From positions 348,901 through 412,900 of the forward strand of contig BDSI01000011.1 in assembly GCA_003117195.1 (NCBI GenBank): DNA of 64,000 nt, in the 5' to 3' direction. The DNA is from Eudorina sp. 2006-703-Eu-15. Its lineage: Eukaryota; Chlorophyta; Chlorophyceae; Chlamydomonadales; Volvocaceae. Both the position numbers and the translations under genes were made by a program. Of the stretch, positions 10,766-22,458 are shown one piece after another. The notes beneath the pieces are model-generated. The model searched no databases. It had not been told where the DNA came from and saw only the letters and a list, made by a program, of their open reading frames with translations. Each line of letters begins with the position of its first letter. Within the stretch, counting starts at the first letter, position 1.

Positions 10766-12941
10766 CTGTAAGTATGGTAGCCTCAACGAACAGCAACGAA
10801 CGCGACAACGATTGATTACCACTAATGCAGCTCTGCTACCCCCACGCACCCGGACGACCCTGGCTGCTCTCACCCACTCTATCCTAACTTGCTCTCAAGA
10901 TACAATGTGCAAAGACCGGAAAGTTTGGAAGGTATGACAAATGCCCCGTACCTGCCATCGTTCCCACGTACGGCAAAACATACCGCCTGGGGAAACCGGC
11001 CAACCGCTGGGCAACGAACATGCAAGCTAATAATGCAAGGCGCAACCGGCGCGAGGCAAGGACGCTCAAATCCTCAGTCGATAGAGAAAATCAAGACATT
11101 TAACAACGAGTATACATCCACACCCAGCCACACCCAAGGAAAAGCCTATATATGATCCCTACGGGGTAAAAACCAACCTGCTGCTAACAGCTGCTAACCT
11201 CCGCTAAATCGTGCTGCACACCTGGGGTTAAAAATAAACAGACGTGAGAAAGGAGAAGCCATCGCGCGCCGACTCTCTTGCAACCCCTGATCAGCGTATA
11301 CACCCGACTGTGGCCTTCGACGTCGTCAGCATCAAAATACTCTATGGACTCATCACCAGGGGTGCTTCGGGCTTCGTTTCGACGCGAGCGGATTCTGCTA
11401 CCGTGGGACCCTCATGGACATGGATAACTCCTGCCTGCAAAGCCACCAACGCACTGGTCCGGGCGGCACTGATGGACGACGTAGCTAGACTAGCCGACTG
11501 AGGGCAGTTACACCCTAAACCCCCCTGCAGCTGCTGCACGCGTGTAAGCTTGTCAACCGGGCAGGCACACTAATGCCCGCCACCGACCTCCTGCGTGACC
11601 GCAGGTACCCTAGCTGCACTCCCACACAGCGCACGGCGGGGAGCCGGACCACAACGAGGCATGGGCAAGGATTCGCGCGATAGCGTACGGCGCTCAACGG
11701 CCTCCTTCATACGTCCGAAACCCTGAATCGGAAAGCGGCTCTACTCCAGCGATGACTCTGTTCTGCTGTTCTGCCATTACTAACTAGCCTGACTACCACT
11801 CATGCATCGGATTCAGTCCAGACCTAAGAACTCTCATAGAATCGGATTCGGTCCAGACCTACAACTACCACAGAACGATACCTAACGACCTACAGTCCTG
11901 AAATGCCTAAAGGCCCGACACCTGGAAGAAGTCTTCACACACTCTGATCTAAACACACATCATAATAATATCCAGCCGGGCCGCCTGCCACAGCACCAGC
12001 CCCCATATTGATTACACCCGCATCCAGCATCCTAGCATAAGACAGCAGCCCTCGCCCTACACCCCCTTCCCCGGCGGGAAAGCCAACCATACATGTCCAG
12101 CGGCCAATGCCGCCGATGCTGGCGAACCAGGAAATAGCTTCATTCAGCATTCAGCACAATGAACAACGCCACATGCAAGCCAAGAGGAGTTAGGGGACGA
12201 TGCGATGCCAGGGTCATCGAACCCCCCTGCCATCAAAATGGAAAACAGAAAGGCCGCCGCTGCCGGCGCCGTGCCCGAAGGGAAACAAACCCCGGCACGA
12301 AACAAAAACAGGTAAACTGGATCGCCCAGCACACAATGCATACTCAAGAACCCGCAGCCCACAGGCAGGCAGACAGCACACCTACCGCTGTACTGACGGG
12401 ACAAGTACCACTCGGGGACGGACGCTGGCACTGCTTGGGTCATGCAAGCCAACCATGCAGTCCGTCCTCCCTCTCAGCGTGCCAATGCACAGCGCGACAA
12501 TAACCCGCAAGCTGTAAGCAAGCAAGACGGAAGTCCCGGTACGACAGTCACGCAAGGCATCAGTAAGGAAAACAATTAAAAGGATGATCTCATGCATCAA
12601 CCTTTGAAGCAATCACCGTTCATTGAGTGCCTACCGTGTCGGTATATGCACCACATCACAATACTAATCCGCTGCAGCGCACTTATCGAGTGTCGACCCC
12701 GCAACCAAGCCACGCAAGATTGTGCCGCGTGCGCTCGGTGGTATCCTCAAGCGCTCAGTGTCAGCTATTTCCCGCCATAATTCCCAGTTACGCTCAGCAC
12801 CACTGACGTTCACTCAGCGCATCATTGAACACCACGGAAAACGGAAGGGCAGTGTACAACATGAAGGGTTGCACCCTCATTCCCGCCCGTCGCCCCTCCC
12901 ACACAGCCGAACAAACCAAGGTACATTTACCACGGCACGTC
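10766..12941. other. Intergenic DNA, no gene seen
   Basis: Moderate-GC sequence with only short open frames. A small direct repeat (ATCGGATTC, then GTCCAGACCTA) occurs at about 11807-11862. No domain, tRNA or element end is recognised. Confidence 0.45.
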
Positions 12942-15107
12942 TTAGAAAGAAGCTGACGTCCGGTTCATAACATAAAGCGGCCACAACACTTTGGGCAGCT
13001 CCCCCCGAATCCACGCATCATCCGCCGCCTCCGCATCATCCATCAGCGCATCCACCACCCCCAGCCGATTCATCGCGTCCAGGATGGGCGCGCGCTTGGA
13101 CAGCAGCCACAGCTGCCGCCGGTACAGTTCGTCGCGAAGCGCGCGATCCGGCCTGGGGTGTGGGTCCACAGCTGTGAGCTTACCGTCGACCTCACACCAC
13201 TCACTATTCGAGTCGGGATGCAGCGCGCGGACCGCTGCCACTGCCCTCTCGATGGACTGTGCTCTAGCAGCAGCAGGGGCGGATTCGTCCAAAGGCACGC
13301 TGGTGTAGAGGCCCACCATGCCATCCCAGCGGTTATCGACGTTGTGCGGATTGAAAACCAGAGGCGGCACGCCAAGCCCCACAGACGGCATAATGACGTG
13401 GAAAACGGGGTTGGTGATCACCATGGAGGCTCTCTTTATGGCGCGTAACTTGTTGAAACACAGCTGGAGCCGGCCTGCATGAGTCTGCAGGTCGTACCAT
13501 GTCCCCAGATCGTACGTCCCAAACGCCTCCCCAACCGGCTTGTCCTTCAGGGTCCAGATGTGTCGAAGGCCACAGATCAACGGCACCCCGGCGACCACAT
13601 TCATGTTATGCGGGCCGTTCGCGCAGATGCCCACCGGATTGTAGAAAACCACAGCGGGTACTGCGCTGGTGTTCAGCAGTATTGAGTTCTGGCGGTGAAT
13701 GGAGTGGACGTGCAGCCTTGCCTGGACGGCTTTGCCTTGAGCCGTGGTAGTCGGACAGATCCAAGTCCGCAACCCCAGCGTGACGCACCCGACATGGATC
13801 GATGAGACCCCGTTGTTGTCCAACATACGCATCACGGTCGTGTCTCGTGCGCCGACAAGGCCCCACCTCTTGAACCATTGCACCATGGGATCGCCCCACT
13901 TCACGTCATTGTCGTACCGAAAACCAACTAAGACGGGAACGATATGGTCCGGCGGCGGCCACCCGGGGCTGCCTCCGGTTTTACTGTCCAGGTTCAGACC
14001 CAGGCGATTCCATCTTGCTGCCATAAACACATAGGCTTGGCCACCATCCGAGGGCTGCGCTGGCCACTGCAGCTCCCCCGCAATGTCCTTGCATGGAGTG
14101 GTGTAGAGGCCGATACCCAGGTCCACCCGAACGTCGATGAAGCTGTCAACACGCGGCAAATACTGCAGCGCCGCAATGGTCATGAATTGGTCCCCCTCGT
14201 AAAACTCCACTTTCCCACCCGCCTCCGGGCATCCGGGGCCGCCGGCGTAGCCGATGGCGTGAAAAGTACGAGTTACCTTGTCGTACCATTGGCCGCTGCC
14301 GCCGCCCGCAAAGCTGCCGTCCGCACCGCTGCTGATGCAACGAACGCGCGGGTGCTGGTCGCCCAAACCGCAAAAGACCTGCTCCAACCAGCCGTCTGCC
14401 GGGGCCGGCACCAACAACTCCTGCCTCGGAACCATGCGGAAGATTTCATCGACGCGCCTCATGTACATCTGCAGGTGGGGTACGTCGTAATCGCCGCGGG
14501 GCAACCAAAGAGCCGCCAAGTTCCGGTTGTCCAACGCCGCCGTCGGGGCGCTGTAGTTGAGGACCCGCTGGAGACGTGACTCTGACAGTGTCTTACGCTC
14601 CGGATCTAAGAAGCCGTCCCAGAAATGGTTCAAGTAGAGAGAGCATGCGCAGGACTCGGTGTGCACGAGCGCGGCCAGGGCTGCTACAGCAGAGACTGCG
14701 TACTCGAACCGGTGCCCCTGTAACTTAACACGCAACAGAGATAAAGCTTCTTGATTTGAAAATAGCCCGTGTAGCGGTGTGTCCTTAACCAGCCGTGCGA
14801 CGCGCAGCATCCGGATGGTCGTCTTGGTGTTCCGGAGGCCCGCCAATTTTTCATGACACTCGCGTGTGCCACACAAGACGGTAGTATTAAAGCCCTTGGC
14901 GGACAGACCTTGAATGATGGCGGCTGTGTGAGGCGGCGTATCTGAGTCGGTTGCATGCACAAGAACCGCGCAGCATGACTGAGCACCATATGCCGTTGAC
15001 GCAAGGCACAAAGTGATCCATAATGTCAATGCCAAATAGTGTAAAAGAATCCGGGTAGGATGTTGACATATGACAGGGCGCCAGCCGCTCGGCTGGCACA
15101 AAGACAT
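12942..15107 (-). CDS. Secretory pyruvyltransferase-like protein, intronless
   Basis: One uninterrupted 721-codon frame from ATG at 15107 to TAA at 12944-12942, unique here because every other sizeable gene is split. Residues about 20-42 are a hydrophobic signal anchor (LALTLWITLCLAST) followed by luminal-type sequence with several Cys and N-glycosylation sequons. Around residues 415-440 the pattern VGARDTT...VGCVTLGL matches the polysaccharide pyruvyl transferase fold, which adds pyruvate ketals to glycan residues; catalytic activity is inferred from this motif only. Other parts (GDYDVPHLQMYMRR; IGLYTTPCKDIAG) are unassigned. A Golgi or secretory role in cell-wall or glycoprotein decoration would fit. 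The intronless form suggests retroposition or horizontal acquisition, but codon use looks host-like. Confidence 0.7.
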   Translation of the reverse strand: MSLCQPSGWRPVICQHPTRILLHYLALTLWITLCLASTAYGAQSCCAVLVHATDSDTPPHTAAIIQGLSAKGFNTTVLCGTRECHEKLAGLRNTKTTIRMLRVARLVKDTPLHGLFSNQEALSLLRVKLQGHRFEYAVSAVAALAALVHTESCACSLYLNHFWDGFLDPERKTLSESRLQRVLNYSAPTAALDNRNLAALWLPRGDYDVPHLQMYMRRVDEIFRMVPRQELLVPAPADGWLEQVFCGLGDQHPRVRCISSGADGSFAGGGSGQWYDKVTRTFHAIGYAGGPGCPEAGGKVEFYEGDQFMTIAALQYLPRVDSFIDVRVDLGIGLYTTPCKDIAGELQWPAQPSDGGQAYVFMAARWNRLGLNLDSKTGGSPGWPPPDHIVPVLVGFRYDNDVKWGDPMVQWFKRWGLVGARDTTVMRMLDNNGVSSIHVGCVTLGLRTWICPTTTAQGKAVQARLHVHSIHRQNSILLNTSAVPAVVFYNPVGICANGPHNMNVVAGVPLICGLRHIWTLKDKPVGEAFGTYDLGTWYDLQTHAGRLQLCFNKLRAIKRASMVITNPVFHVIMPSVGLGVPPLVFNPHNVDNRWDGMVGLYTSVPLDESAPAAARAQSIERAVAAVRALHPDSNSEWCEVDGKLTAVDPHPRPDRALRDELYRRQLWLLSKRAPILDAMNRLGVVDALMDDAEAADDAWIRGELPKVLWPLYVMNRTSASF

Positions 15108-15373
15108 TTTGTCTTCTACCCCTGCCTATAATTCTATAGGCCTCATGCGTGGTGACTTGTGGTGACCGACTCAGGATAAGGTGCTCGGCCACCCCGTACG
15201 CAGTCGCCCACCGACAGGTAGAGTCTGCCCACCGACTTCAACAAGCATGCATTACACGTTCGTTTATGCGTAGCACATTTGGCATGAATAATATTAAGGC
15301 AGTCTTCAGTCTGATTTGTGCAGCGTCACACGCGTCAAACGCAAACTGAGAAAGGTCTGATAGCTTGCACAAT

Positions 15374-15535
15374 AGTGACTTCGGAGCGCTCCGCCCGGCG
15401 CAGCTGGGCTGGGCCGCATTTTCCTCATTTTTCTCACTAATACACGCAAGAATCAACCAGTAGCTATGAGACTGTTACGGTACATGCAGGAGCAATGTCG
15501 CCCTCCCGCGCAGGGCGGAGCGCTCCGAAGTCACT
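15374..15535. mobile_element. MITE-like element with 23-bp perfect inverted ends
   Basis: The ends at 15374-15396 and 15513-15535 are perfect reverse complements (outer bases AGTGACTTCGGAGCGCTCCG). Complementarity continues imperfectly inward (GGCGCAGCTGGGC versus TGCGCGGGAGGGC). The 162-bp unit has no open frame. No clear target-site duplication is visible (flanks CACAAT and TTGAGG), so insertion as a DNA transposon is inferred from the ends only. Confidence 0.55.
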
Positions 15536-15864
15536 TTGAGGCATTTCCCAGCAGGTGACTCCAGTTGCTGACCTATGACGCTGAACATTCCAGACATTGA
15601 GCCTGGAATTGTCCAGGGCTAAGTTGTGCAACTACCAACCCAATGCGTTACTCGGGATGTTGTGACCTAGGGGATATAGCCTTGGCCCCATATACGGGCA
15701 TTCATTTTAACATTGGTTTATGCAGATCATGGCTGCCATAGGCCCTTGCATGAAACATTGAATTTCACCTGCGTTTACGAACACCTACTGCCGCCGGCCG
15801 GATTGGCGGATTAGAGCGGATTACGGTATTAAACATTTCATAAACGCCGTTATTTACCATGCGT

Positions 15865-16278
15865 TCAATTACCTACAATATGCGAATAATGTACAAACGG
15901 CCCCCTCGAGATGCAAGCGATTGCGCGCCCCTTGTGATCAATCGCATAGACATCGCGAAGGGGCAGGTCTTTATAAGCAGACCCCGTCACGAAACATCTC
16001 AAGTACAGGGCGCCCGACGAAGTCCAATCCTTTGGGCCCAGCCATGCGTGAGAAACCTTCCATTTGCCGGCAGTGGACGTCTCAAAGATCCCATGGATGC
16101 TATGGAATCCCCATCCGGCGAACCGGCGGCGTCGATCCATGTCGGTTCCTGCGTTCCATGTACCGTCGGCACCGCATGCACCACGCGACACCATGCCAGT
16201 AGATGGAATCAATCGGGACGGAGCAAGCGACTCATGCACCTGAGCATATCTTAACCAGATGCAGCAAGATAGTTTCAT
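15865..16278 (-). CDS. Isolated 137-codon open frame, unknown
   Basis: Starts at ATG 16278 and reads for 137 residues (starts MKLSCCIWLR; contains FAGWGFHSIHGIF and WKVSHAWLGPKDW). The Trp/Gly-rich composition is not low-complexity, yet no family is recognised and no flanking exon is evident. It could be a remnant of a mobile element or a chance frame. Confidence 0.2.
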   Translation of the reverse strand: MKLSCCIWLRYAQVHESLAPSRLIPSTGMVSRGACGADGTWNAGTDMDRRRRFAGWGFHSIHGIFETSTAGKWKVSHAWLGPKDWTSSGALYLRCFVTGSAYKDLPLRDVYAIDHKGRAIACISRGPFVHYSHIVGN

Positions 16279-17511
16279 TCGCCCTCCGTGTACAGGATGT
16301 GTACCTCCGTGCGATTTCTTTTTGAAGTTTGGGAAGCGGATGAGGGGAACATGTGGAACCTGTCGAAACACCCTGCCGTACCCTGCCGTACGGGTACACA
16401 CACAGGCATCAATAAAGTGTAAGGAAAAGCATCCTCAAAACTGACAGCAAATGCAGAAAATTAAAATACCACAAAGATCATACCGTATTGTTTACCGTAC
16501 TGACGCTTATTATTTGCGAATAAATAAATTATTGATTATGAATTAATGGGGACCTCGCAAAGTGTGAAGGGAAACACTTAGGGCACCTCGCAAATAATTC
16601 AAGTTCCCCAAAAAAACCTGAGCCTCGTGAACGTTTCTCGCAAAACCTTAATTTATATCAGCCGTTGCATGGTGGCCGCCGCGGATGGGGACCGGGGCTG
16701 TGGAGGATGTGACAGGTTGGGGTAGTCGGCGAGGAGAGGCGGCCGTCGCCCCCTCTCCTCGGTGCGCCGATGGGGGACGGCCCGTCTCAGCGGGGCAGGC
16801 AGGCGGGCAGGAAGGGCGGCACGGAAAGCGGGTGGGAGGGCGGGCCACTGCACGGGGCGAGGAAGGCTGCTGCGCGTTTCACTGACGCTGGACTGAACGA
16901 TATGCGTTCGCAGACTTGCATTTAAGGCGCTCGAGGTCGCAAACTTAAAACGTTTCTGAAGAAACTCCGACCGATGCCCCGCAAACAATTAGTGTCAGTA
17001 AATACTACCCAACCTGTACCACGCCATATCACGCCCAAGAACGGCCTGAGCATGCAAACACGCAATGAACGCCTGCAGTGTCACTGCGCGCTCCATTCGC
17101 GTCAGTCCATTCGCGTCAGTTCCGGCCGGCAGTAACATAGCTGCATCTACGTGCAAGCTGTCTGCTCTTTCCTGCCACAAACTGACAGAACGGCCTGCTC
17201 CTGAGGGCTGAGGCACGGGCGCCCCGTCCTCTGTTTTTCTAAGGGTTCACCTACCCGTAGCCCGAGTGGGGGACCTGGCCTGCCCTAAGCTGCTGCAGGG
17301 GGCCGGAATTCCGTTAGTTTTTTTGATCGGCCACGGTGTTAGTTGGGTGAGGGGTGCTCCACTAGCGGTCGCTGGGCACTGTCACGAGCCAGGCGTGGGT
17401 TTTCCAAGACCTCGAGAGGGTTCAGCGCTGGGTGCTCCAGGGGTGGTGGTAGCTGGGTCATGGGGTGCCTGTGTGGGCGACTTTGCTTCCCCGTGCTTAG
17501 CTGTATCCACT

Positions 17512-17713
17512 TATGGGGATCCCGCCCGTTGCTGTGCCTATACCTTTGGTAGTGTTGCCCCGCTGCTTGCGAAGGTGGCTGTCTGGGTGAGGTTATGCCC
17601 CTCTGTGTTCTTTATCCGCGGCGTTGACCTTGTCGGTGGGGCCTACTGGGGCTTGCCCTGGTATACACCGTTGATCCATTTTCGGGGTCCGCTATAACGT
17701 TCGTTCATTCATA
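17512..17713 (+). repeat. Dispersed repeat family A, copy 4 (long)
   Basis: Plus-strand copy ending GGGGTCCGCTATAACG then TTCGTTCATTCAT. Its body aligns with the reverse complement of 10288-10559: CCTATACCTTTGGTAGTG, TTGCCCCGCTGC, TGTGTTCTTT and GGTGGGGCCTACTGGGGCTT occur in the same order. The upstream boundary may lie further left, near 17250. Confidence 0.8.
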
Positions 17714-18308
17714 AAAGGACGTCGGCTTCAGCGTCATTTCCGGACGCAGCGCCCAGGGGATTTCTCGAGCCGGGATTGCTCCCTAGGAGTACTGCACCTT
17801 TGGGCACCATGGCCCACGAATGCCTGTCGTACATTATGTTTCGTCTGGAATAGGCCTTCAGATTTTAATTGTAATTTTAACTAGAGCGACAGCGGCAGGC
17901 GCACACACCGCCCTGGGCCCGGACCGCGCCAGGCCGTCGGGCTCAACCACGACAACCGAACCACACGCATCACTAACACACCACAGGCACACAGCTCAAG
18001 GGCACACGGCCGCACTCGCGCACGCGACGCCGGCCGACACCAACGCGAGACAACCCCGAGGGACGAAACAACCCGACCTCGCACAGCCCTCAGAAAAACA
18101 CCGGCAACAGGCACCCCAGGAGACAACCCCGCCCCTAGGCAACAAGAGCTCCTGCTGCTGTAGCGCCCGCTGCTAACGCGCCTCGTTCCAGCTCGGGCCT
18201 CGCGCGAAACAGGGAGGGTGGGCGGGAATAGCGAGCAGTAAGCTCCTCTTAGTGAAGGCATAATGCCGAACAACATGAGCTTCCGAGAACATAACAGAGT
18301 ACGACAGC

Positions 18309-18357
18309 CCCGGTGACCCAGGTCACCGGGACATAACTAATAACAGCCGAAAGGCTG
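18309..18357. other. Two adjacent perfect hairpins
   Basis: CCCGGTGACC (18309-18318) and GGTCACCGGG (18321-18330) form a 10-bp stem with a 2-nt loop. Thirteen bases later CAGCC-GAAA-GGCTG (18344-18357) forms a 5-bp stem closed by a GNRA tetraloop. No ribozyme core or tRNA-like element was recognised around them. Confidence 0.5.
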
Positions 18358-19567
18358 CCGTTCAGAACCTAGCTTAGAAACTCTTGTCGCTTCGCTCCTG
18401 CCGTGTCTAAGCCGCAAACTTCGTCGTTTCCGTGTCCGGGTCCTCAGCCACGCAGCAGGCGAATGGAGAAACGCGTCGAGCGAACACCCAAAGGCTGACC
18501 ACTAGCGAACTGGCTGGCAGCCAGTCCTGACAAACCCTCCGACAAAGGCAATGCACATGTAGTCACGCGAGCGATACATCTCATGTTCGGCACTGCTGAT
18601 TACTCCACAGTGCACACCCTTTTGTCATGCCATGATTGACAAACTTGCAGCGATGACGAAGTAGGGCGCAGCGGGGCGAAAGGGGAACGACTGCCAACGG
18701 GATCCAAATGGCCCCTCCGGACCATGATGGGTGTCATGGAGGTTAAACGTCATGACGTCGAAGCATGTGAAGGAGCACTCGCATCAAAACAACACGGTAT
18801 CAAATTTTTATATTAGCTCGGAAGAATTCGGTTTTGGCCCAAGGCGCATTTAAGGCGAATTCCGACGGGTCGGACAGGAAGGACATGGTTAGACCAACGG
18901 CAAAGCTTGGTGTAACGCTTTGCCCAGCTTTTTAATATTTTGATATGCAGTATATATTATATATAAGTTCAAAGTAGGCCTAATTTGAAAGCTGGAAGTG
19001 CAGCCATAAGTGCGAGCCCTGTACTTGCTTTGGTATCATTTGCGTCATTTTGTGAGCTCACGAAACAAAGCAGCTGTTTTATGCAACTCAGTATTATGCT
19101 GGTAAATGGGAATCGCGCATTTGTCAAGGTCCGGCAGTTGTGCCCGTGGTGGTCAAGCGTAAAATCTTGGTGCATGTCCTGCTTGCCAAGATGGAAAATG
19201 TTTACAAGTATGACAATAACCCTGATTACAATAATATTTTTGTTTCCACAGGTAGAGCAGTACGTCAACAACGGTGACGGGCTCAGTGTTATTCTCTGGC
19301 AGCCCAAAGACAGAGTACACATATTTGAAGCATAATGCCGTCCTGGCTACATTTTAACTAAGATTGTTACTCAGAAACGGGCTGTATTTTCGGCACGGTA
19401 TAACCGTTTATGTAAACGGTTATTTCTTTGTTCAACACCACATCTTCACCTCTTGAATTGCCCACAAACCTATCAACGTATTACCATGAGCTGCCAGAGC
19501 CAAGCGCTCTGCCCTTTGTAATGAAATCAGCCTGTCACCGCAGACCGGATACATTTCTTCCCCAAAA

Positions 19568-22458
19568 ATGTACCAAGAGACGATAGGAGCGGCTGTCAGC
19601 CTTGCAGAATTCTCTGACCGATTATGTACATCATTCGAGTTGCCTCGTTATCCACGCTTGTACACGTCGAGATGTGTGCCTGTGGACGCCCTTAGTGGCA
19701 ATGCTCTTCGACGCCACGTCTTGATTAAGGCAGCTGAAAAGGCCCGGCAGGTACGTGTGCAATAGGTACTGAGTTTCTGGTATTTTCTCCATTCAAGGTA
19801 CAGCTTGAGCTACTCGTTTCCGCTGCATAATATTATGGCTATTCTAATCATTAATTTGTCTCGATTAGGACGCTGTTCAAGCCCAGCGGCATCGAGTTTG
19901 CGCGACTGACTTTAAAGGGGGACCACATCGTCGGACTTTGGTTATTGATCTTGAAATCCTGAGCAAGTAAGCCTATCCCATGAAGTGCGTCGTAAGGTGC
20001 AATACTTGTCAGTGTGCTGCGTCCTGTACGCCGCTTTGCTGCTGTATACCTGGAAATACTTTCAACCCTTCACCCACGGGGTGTGTATAAGAGATAGGGT
20101 GTGGGGTGTGTGGGGGTTGACTGCGAATGTCCGCAAGAGATCACTAACGCCCCCCCCCGATTATGATGCCCCCTGTTCAGCAGGGATTTTGAAGCGGTCG
20201 GTGCCGGACAATCGCTGGGGCACGGCATACTGCCCAGGCCTTATTTCCGCGCCTTCTTGGAGACTGTGCGGCGCCTCTTCCGCGTGGTTGTTTGGACGAA
20301 GTGCAGTACTGCATGGACGGAGTCTGTGCTACTCGTGTTGGACCCCCAGCAAAAGCTGCTGCCCCGAAGGTGCGCGGGTTGAGATATTGAGGGCCGATCC
20401 CGGGCATCGGCGCCGAGTAGTAACCGTCATGGAGGACTGGGCCACTCTGTCGCCCATTGCGCTTTCCAAATCCCTCCAATCTCCATACCACCCTCGTTAA
20501 CCGTCTCCCAACTCCAATGCCACAGGATTTTACAGTCCGAGCTTGTCAATTGCGAAACTCTCGCTGAAGTCCTTGACGACGGAAAGGCCGTGAGTGCGCG
20601 CGACGTGCTCATCGTGTCCTTCGACCGGCACACCTTTGGTCACATGGCAAATAACGTCCTCGAGGTGGAGCCGTACAGACTTTCGTACGCAGGCCACGAC
20701 GACCTGCTGCTACAGCTGGCGGCCCTGCTCGCACGTCACTTGGCCGCGGACCAAACGACGCCGCTGGACCTGGGCGGCTGCGCCGCCGCCACCGTCCTGG
20801 CGGCAGGCGCGGACGTTCTGCCGCCGTCCAGCGTTCCCGAGGACCTTTTGCGGCTCGGGCTGCACGCTGTGCGGTTGTGCGCCAGCAGAGGGCCATCAGT
20901 CGGTGGCGGCGCCGTCGGTGCCAATGTACGGCACATCATCCCGACGGCGGGCGCAGATCTGCTCGACATGCCCCTGGAGTTCCTGGACGACCAGCCGAGC
21001 ACCAGCGGGGTCTCACAGGCATCCACGAGCTGGCGGCACCTGCAGCTCGATGATATGGACCGGCCGGCGGAGGAGGGCGGCCGCAGCATCAGGGGCGATC
21101 TTGAGTTGTACACGGACCTGGACTTCGGGCCGGCATGCGATGCGGGCGCGGCGCAGTCGACGGCGCCGGCGGCCGCAGACGCCGCGGCGCTGCCAGCGCA
21201 CCAGCTCGCGTCGGGCGAGTCTATGGCTTCGGAGGAAGACGCCGAGTCGGCCTTCAGCGGGCGCGGCGCTGCGGACTGCTCCAGCTCTGTCTGGGGTTCG
21301 GGTTCATTGGAGTACCTTGCTGACATGGATAACACCGCCACCATCATCAGCGTGAGCCAGAAAAGCCTCGTCAACGGGCCCTGCAACAACGGCAGCGTGC
21401 TCCGCGCTGCAGAAAACACATCTGGCAGTAGCGGCACCTCCACGCAGGCATGCGAAGCTGCCGGTGCGGCGGGGCACATCCCCGGTGCAGCTTGTGTGGC
21501 CACGGCGGGCTGTCATGGAGCGGCTAAGACTCGGCAATGCACGCCCAGCCACGCAGGCGGGCGCAAGGCCCAGTCTGCGGTGGCACATTTCCTACGGAAG
21601 GTGCGCTGCGCCGTCACCACCTCCGCACCATCCCAGCCCTCCGTGCAGCTCCAAGCTAAGCAGCTCAGCGCGCCCAGTGGCGTGGCGGCGGATGGTCCGG
21701 CAGCGGCTGTACAGGCGGGCCGCTCCTCGGCACCGGCGGCGCCGCTCAAGCGCCTCACCAACCTCGTGACCCGCTCGCTCCGACGGCGCAGCCGGGCGTC
21801 GGGTGCGGGAGAATCCTCCCGGCACGCTGGCCTGTTATCGCCAGGGCCCTGCAGCAGCGGCAGCAGCTACAGCTGCGCTCAACTGGAGCGAAACAGCGCC
21901 AATGGCACTTCACGCCGAAGCATGGAGTCACCGCTCACAGCGCCCAACGTAGTCGATCGGGCGGAAGCTGCCGTGCGGCAACCGGCCACCATAGACGGTT
22001 TCGGAGGCCAGGGCTGTGGGGCGATGGCAGGGCCACCCCGGGCAGAACAATCCCGGGGATTAGATACGCATCGTCCGGTCAACAATCGCATCGCGCGGCT
22101 GTGCGCTACGGCCGGAGCCGGGCCATCTGTGCAAACCGCAGTGGCTGCAGCAACCGAAGGCTTGGGCGACGATTGCGGCAGCATGTCGGTAAGCGCCGGT
22201 GCCGTCTCAGTTTCATCGGACATAATATGCAACATTGTGACGGCTAGGAGTTTGGACGCGTCAATGCCGGGTGCATGCCACGCGCAGAGCAGCGGGGCGT
22301 TAGGGCAGGTCGCGATGGTGACTGAGATAAGGGAGACCGGGCTGGAGAAACGGTCGTTGTCGGAGCCGTATAACGTCATGCAGGACTCGTCGCGGTGTGT
22401 TTCGGATGCTTGCGGGCTCGGGAGGAAGGTTGATATCGTGCGGGTGTCGTTGCTGTGA
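19568..22458 (+). CDS. Unknown 737-residue protein with disordered C-terminal half
   Basis: Three exons with matching phases: 19568-19750, 19869-19966, 20526-22458 (donors gtacgt and gtaagc, acceptors TAG and CAG). The N-terminal 190 residues look folded (ALRRHVLIKAAEKARQ; RTLVIDLEILSKILQSEL; RDVLIVSFDRHTFGHMANNV), ending in a Leu-rich helix. From about residue 240 the chain is long, Ala/Ser/Gly-rich and probably disordered, with basic patches (RSLRRRSRASG). No family is recognised. The start is the first ATG of the first exon found; an upstream exon cannot be excluded. The large final exon keeps one open frame for 1.9 kb and is GC-rich in third positions, which supports coding. Confidence 0.6.

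Larger units (their letters stand above)
15108..19567. other. Long intergenic region with repeats
   Basis: Contains a MITE-like element (15374-15535), an isolated open frame (15865-16278), a family A repeat (17512-17713) and a strong hairpin pair (18309-18357). The stretch 18950-19340 is AT-richer; a pyrimidine-rich acceptor-like site ending at 19251 precedes a short frame that stops at 19335, but no gene model could be built. Confidence 0.4.

Noticed and set aside
13944..14579. 211-codon plus-strand frame inside the pyruvyltransferase-like gene
   Set aside because: Antisense shadow of the 721-codon gene.
18985..19335. Open frame and acceptor-like site (tttgtttccacag) before 19252
   Set aside because: Competing frames are open, none has a start with a donor/acceptor chain, and AT-richness differs from coding exons here.
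20594..21503. Long open frames in the two other frames and on the opposite strand over the 19.6-22.5 kb gene
   Set aside because: They are shadows of the GC-rich coding frame; Arg/Ser/Thr-skewed composition and no splice continuity.
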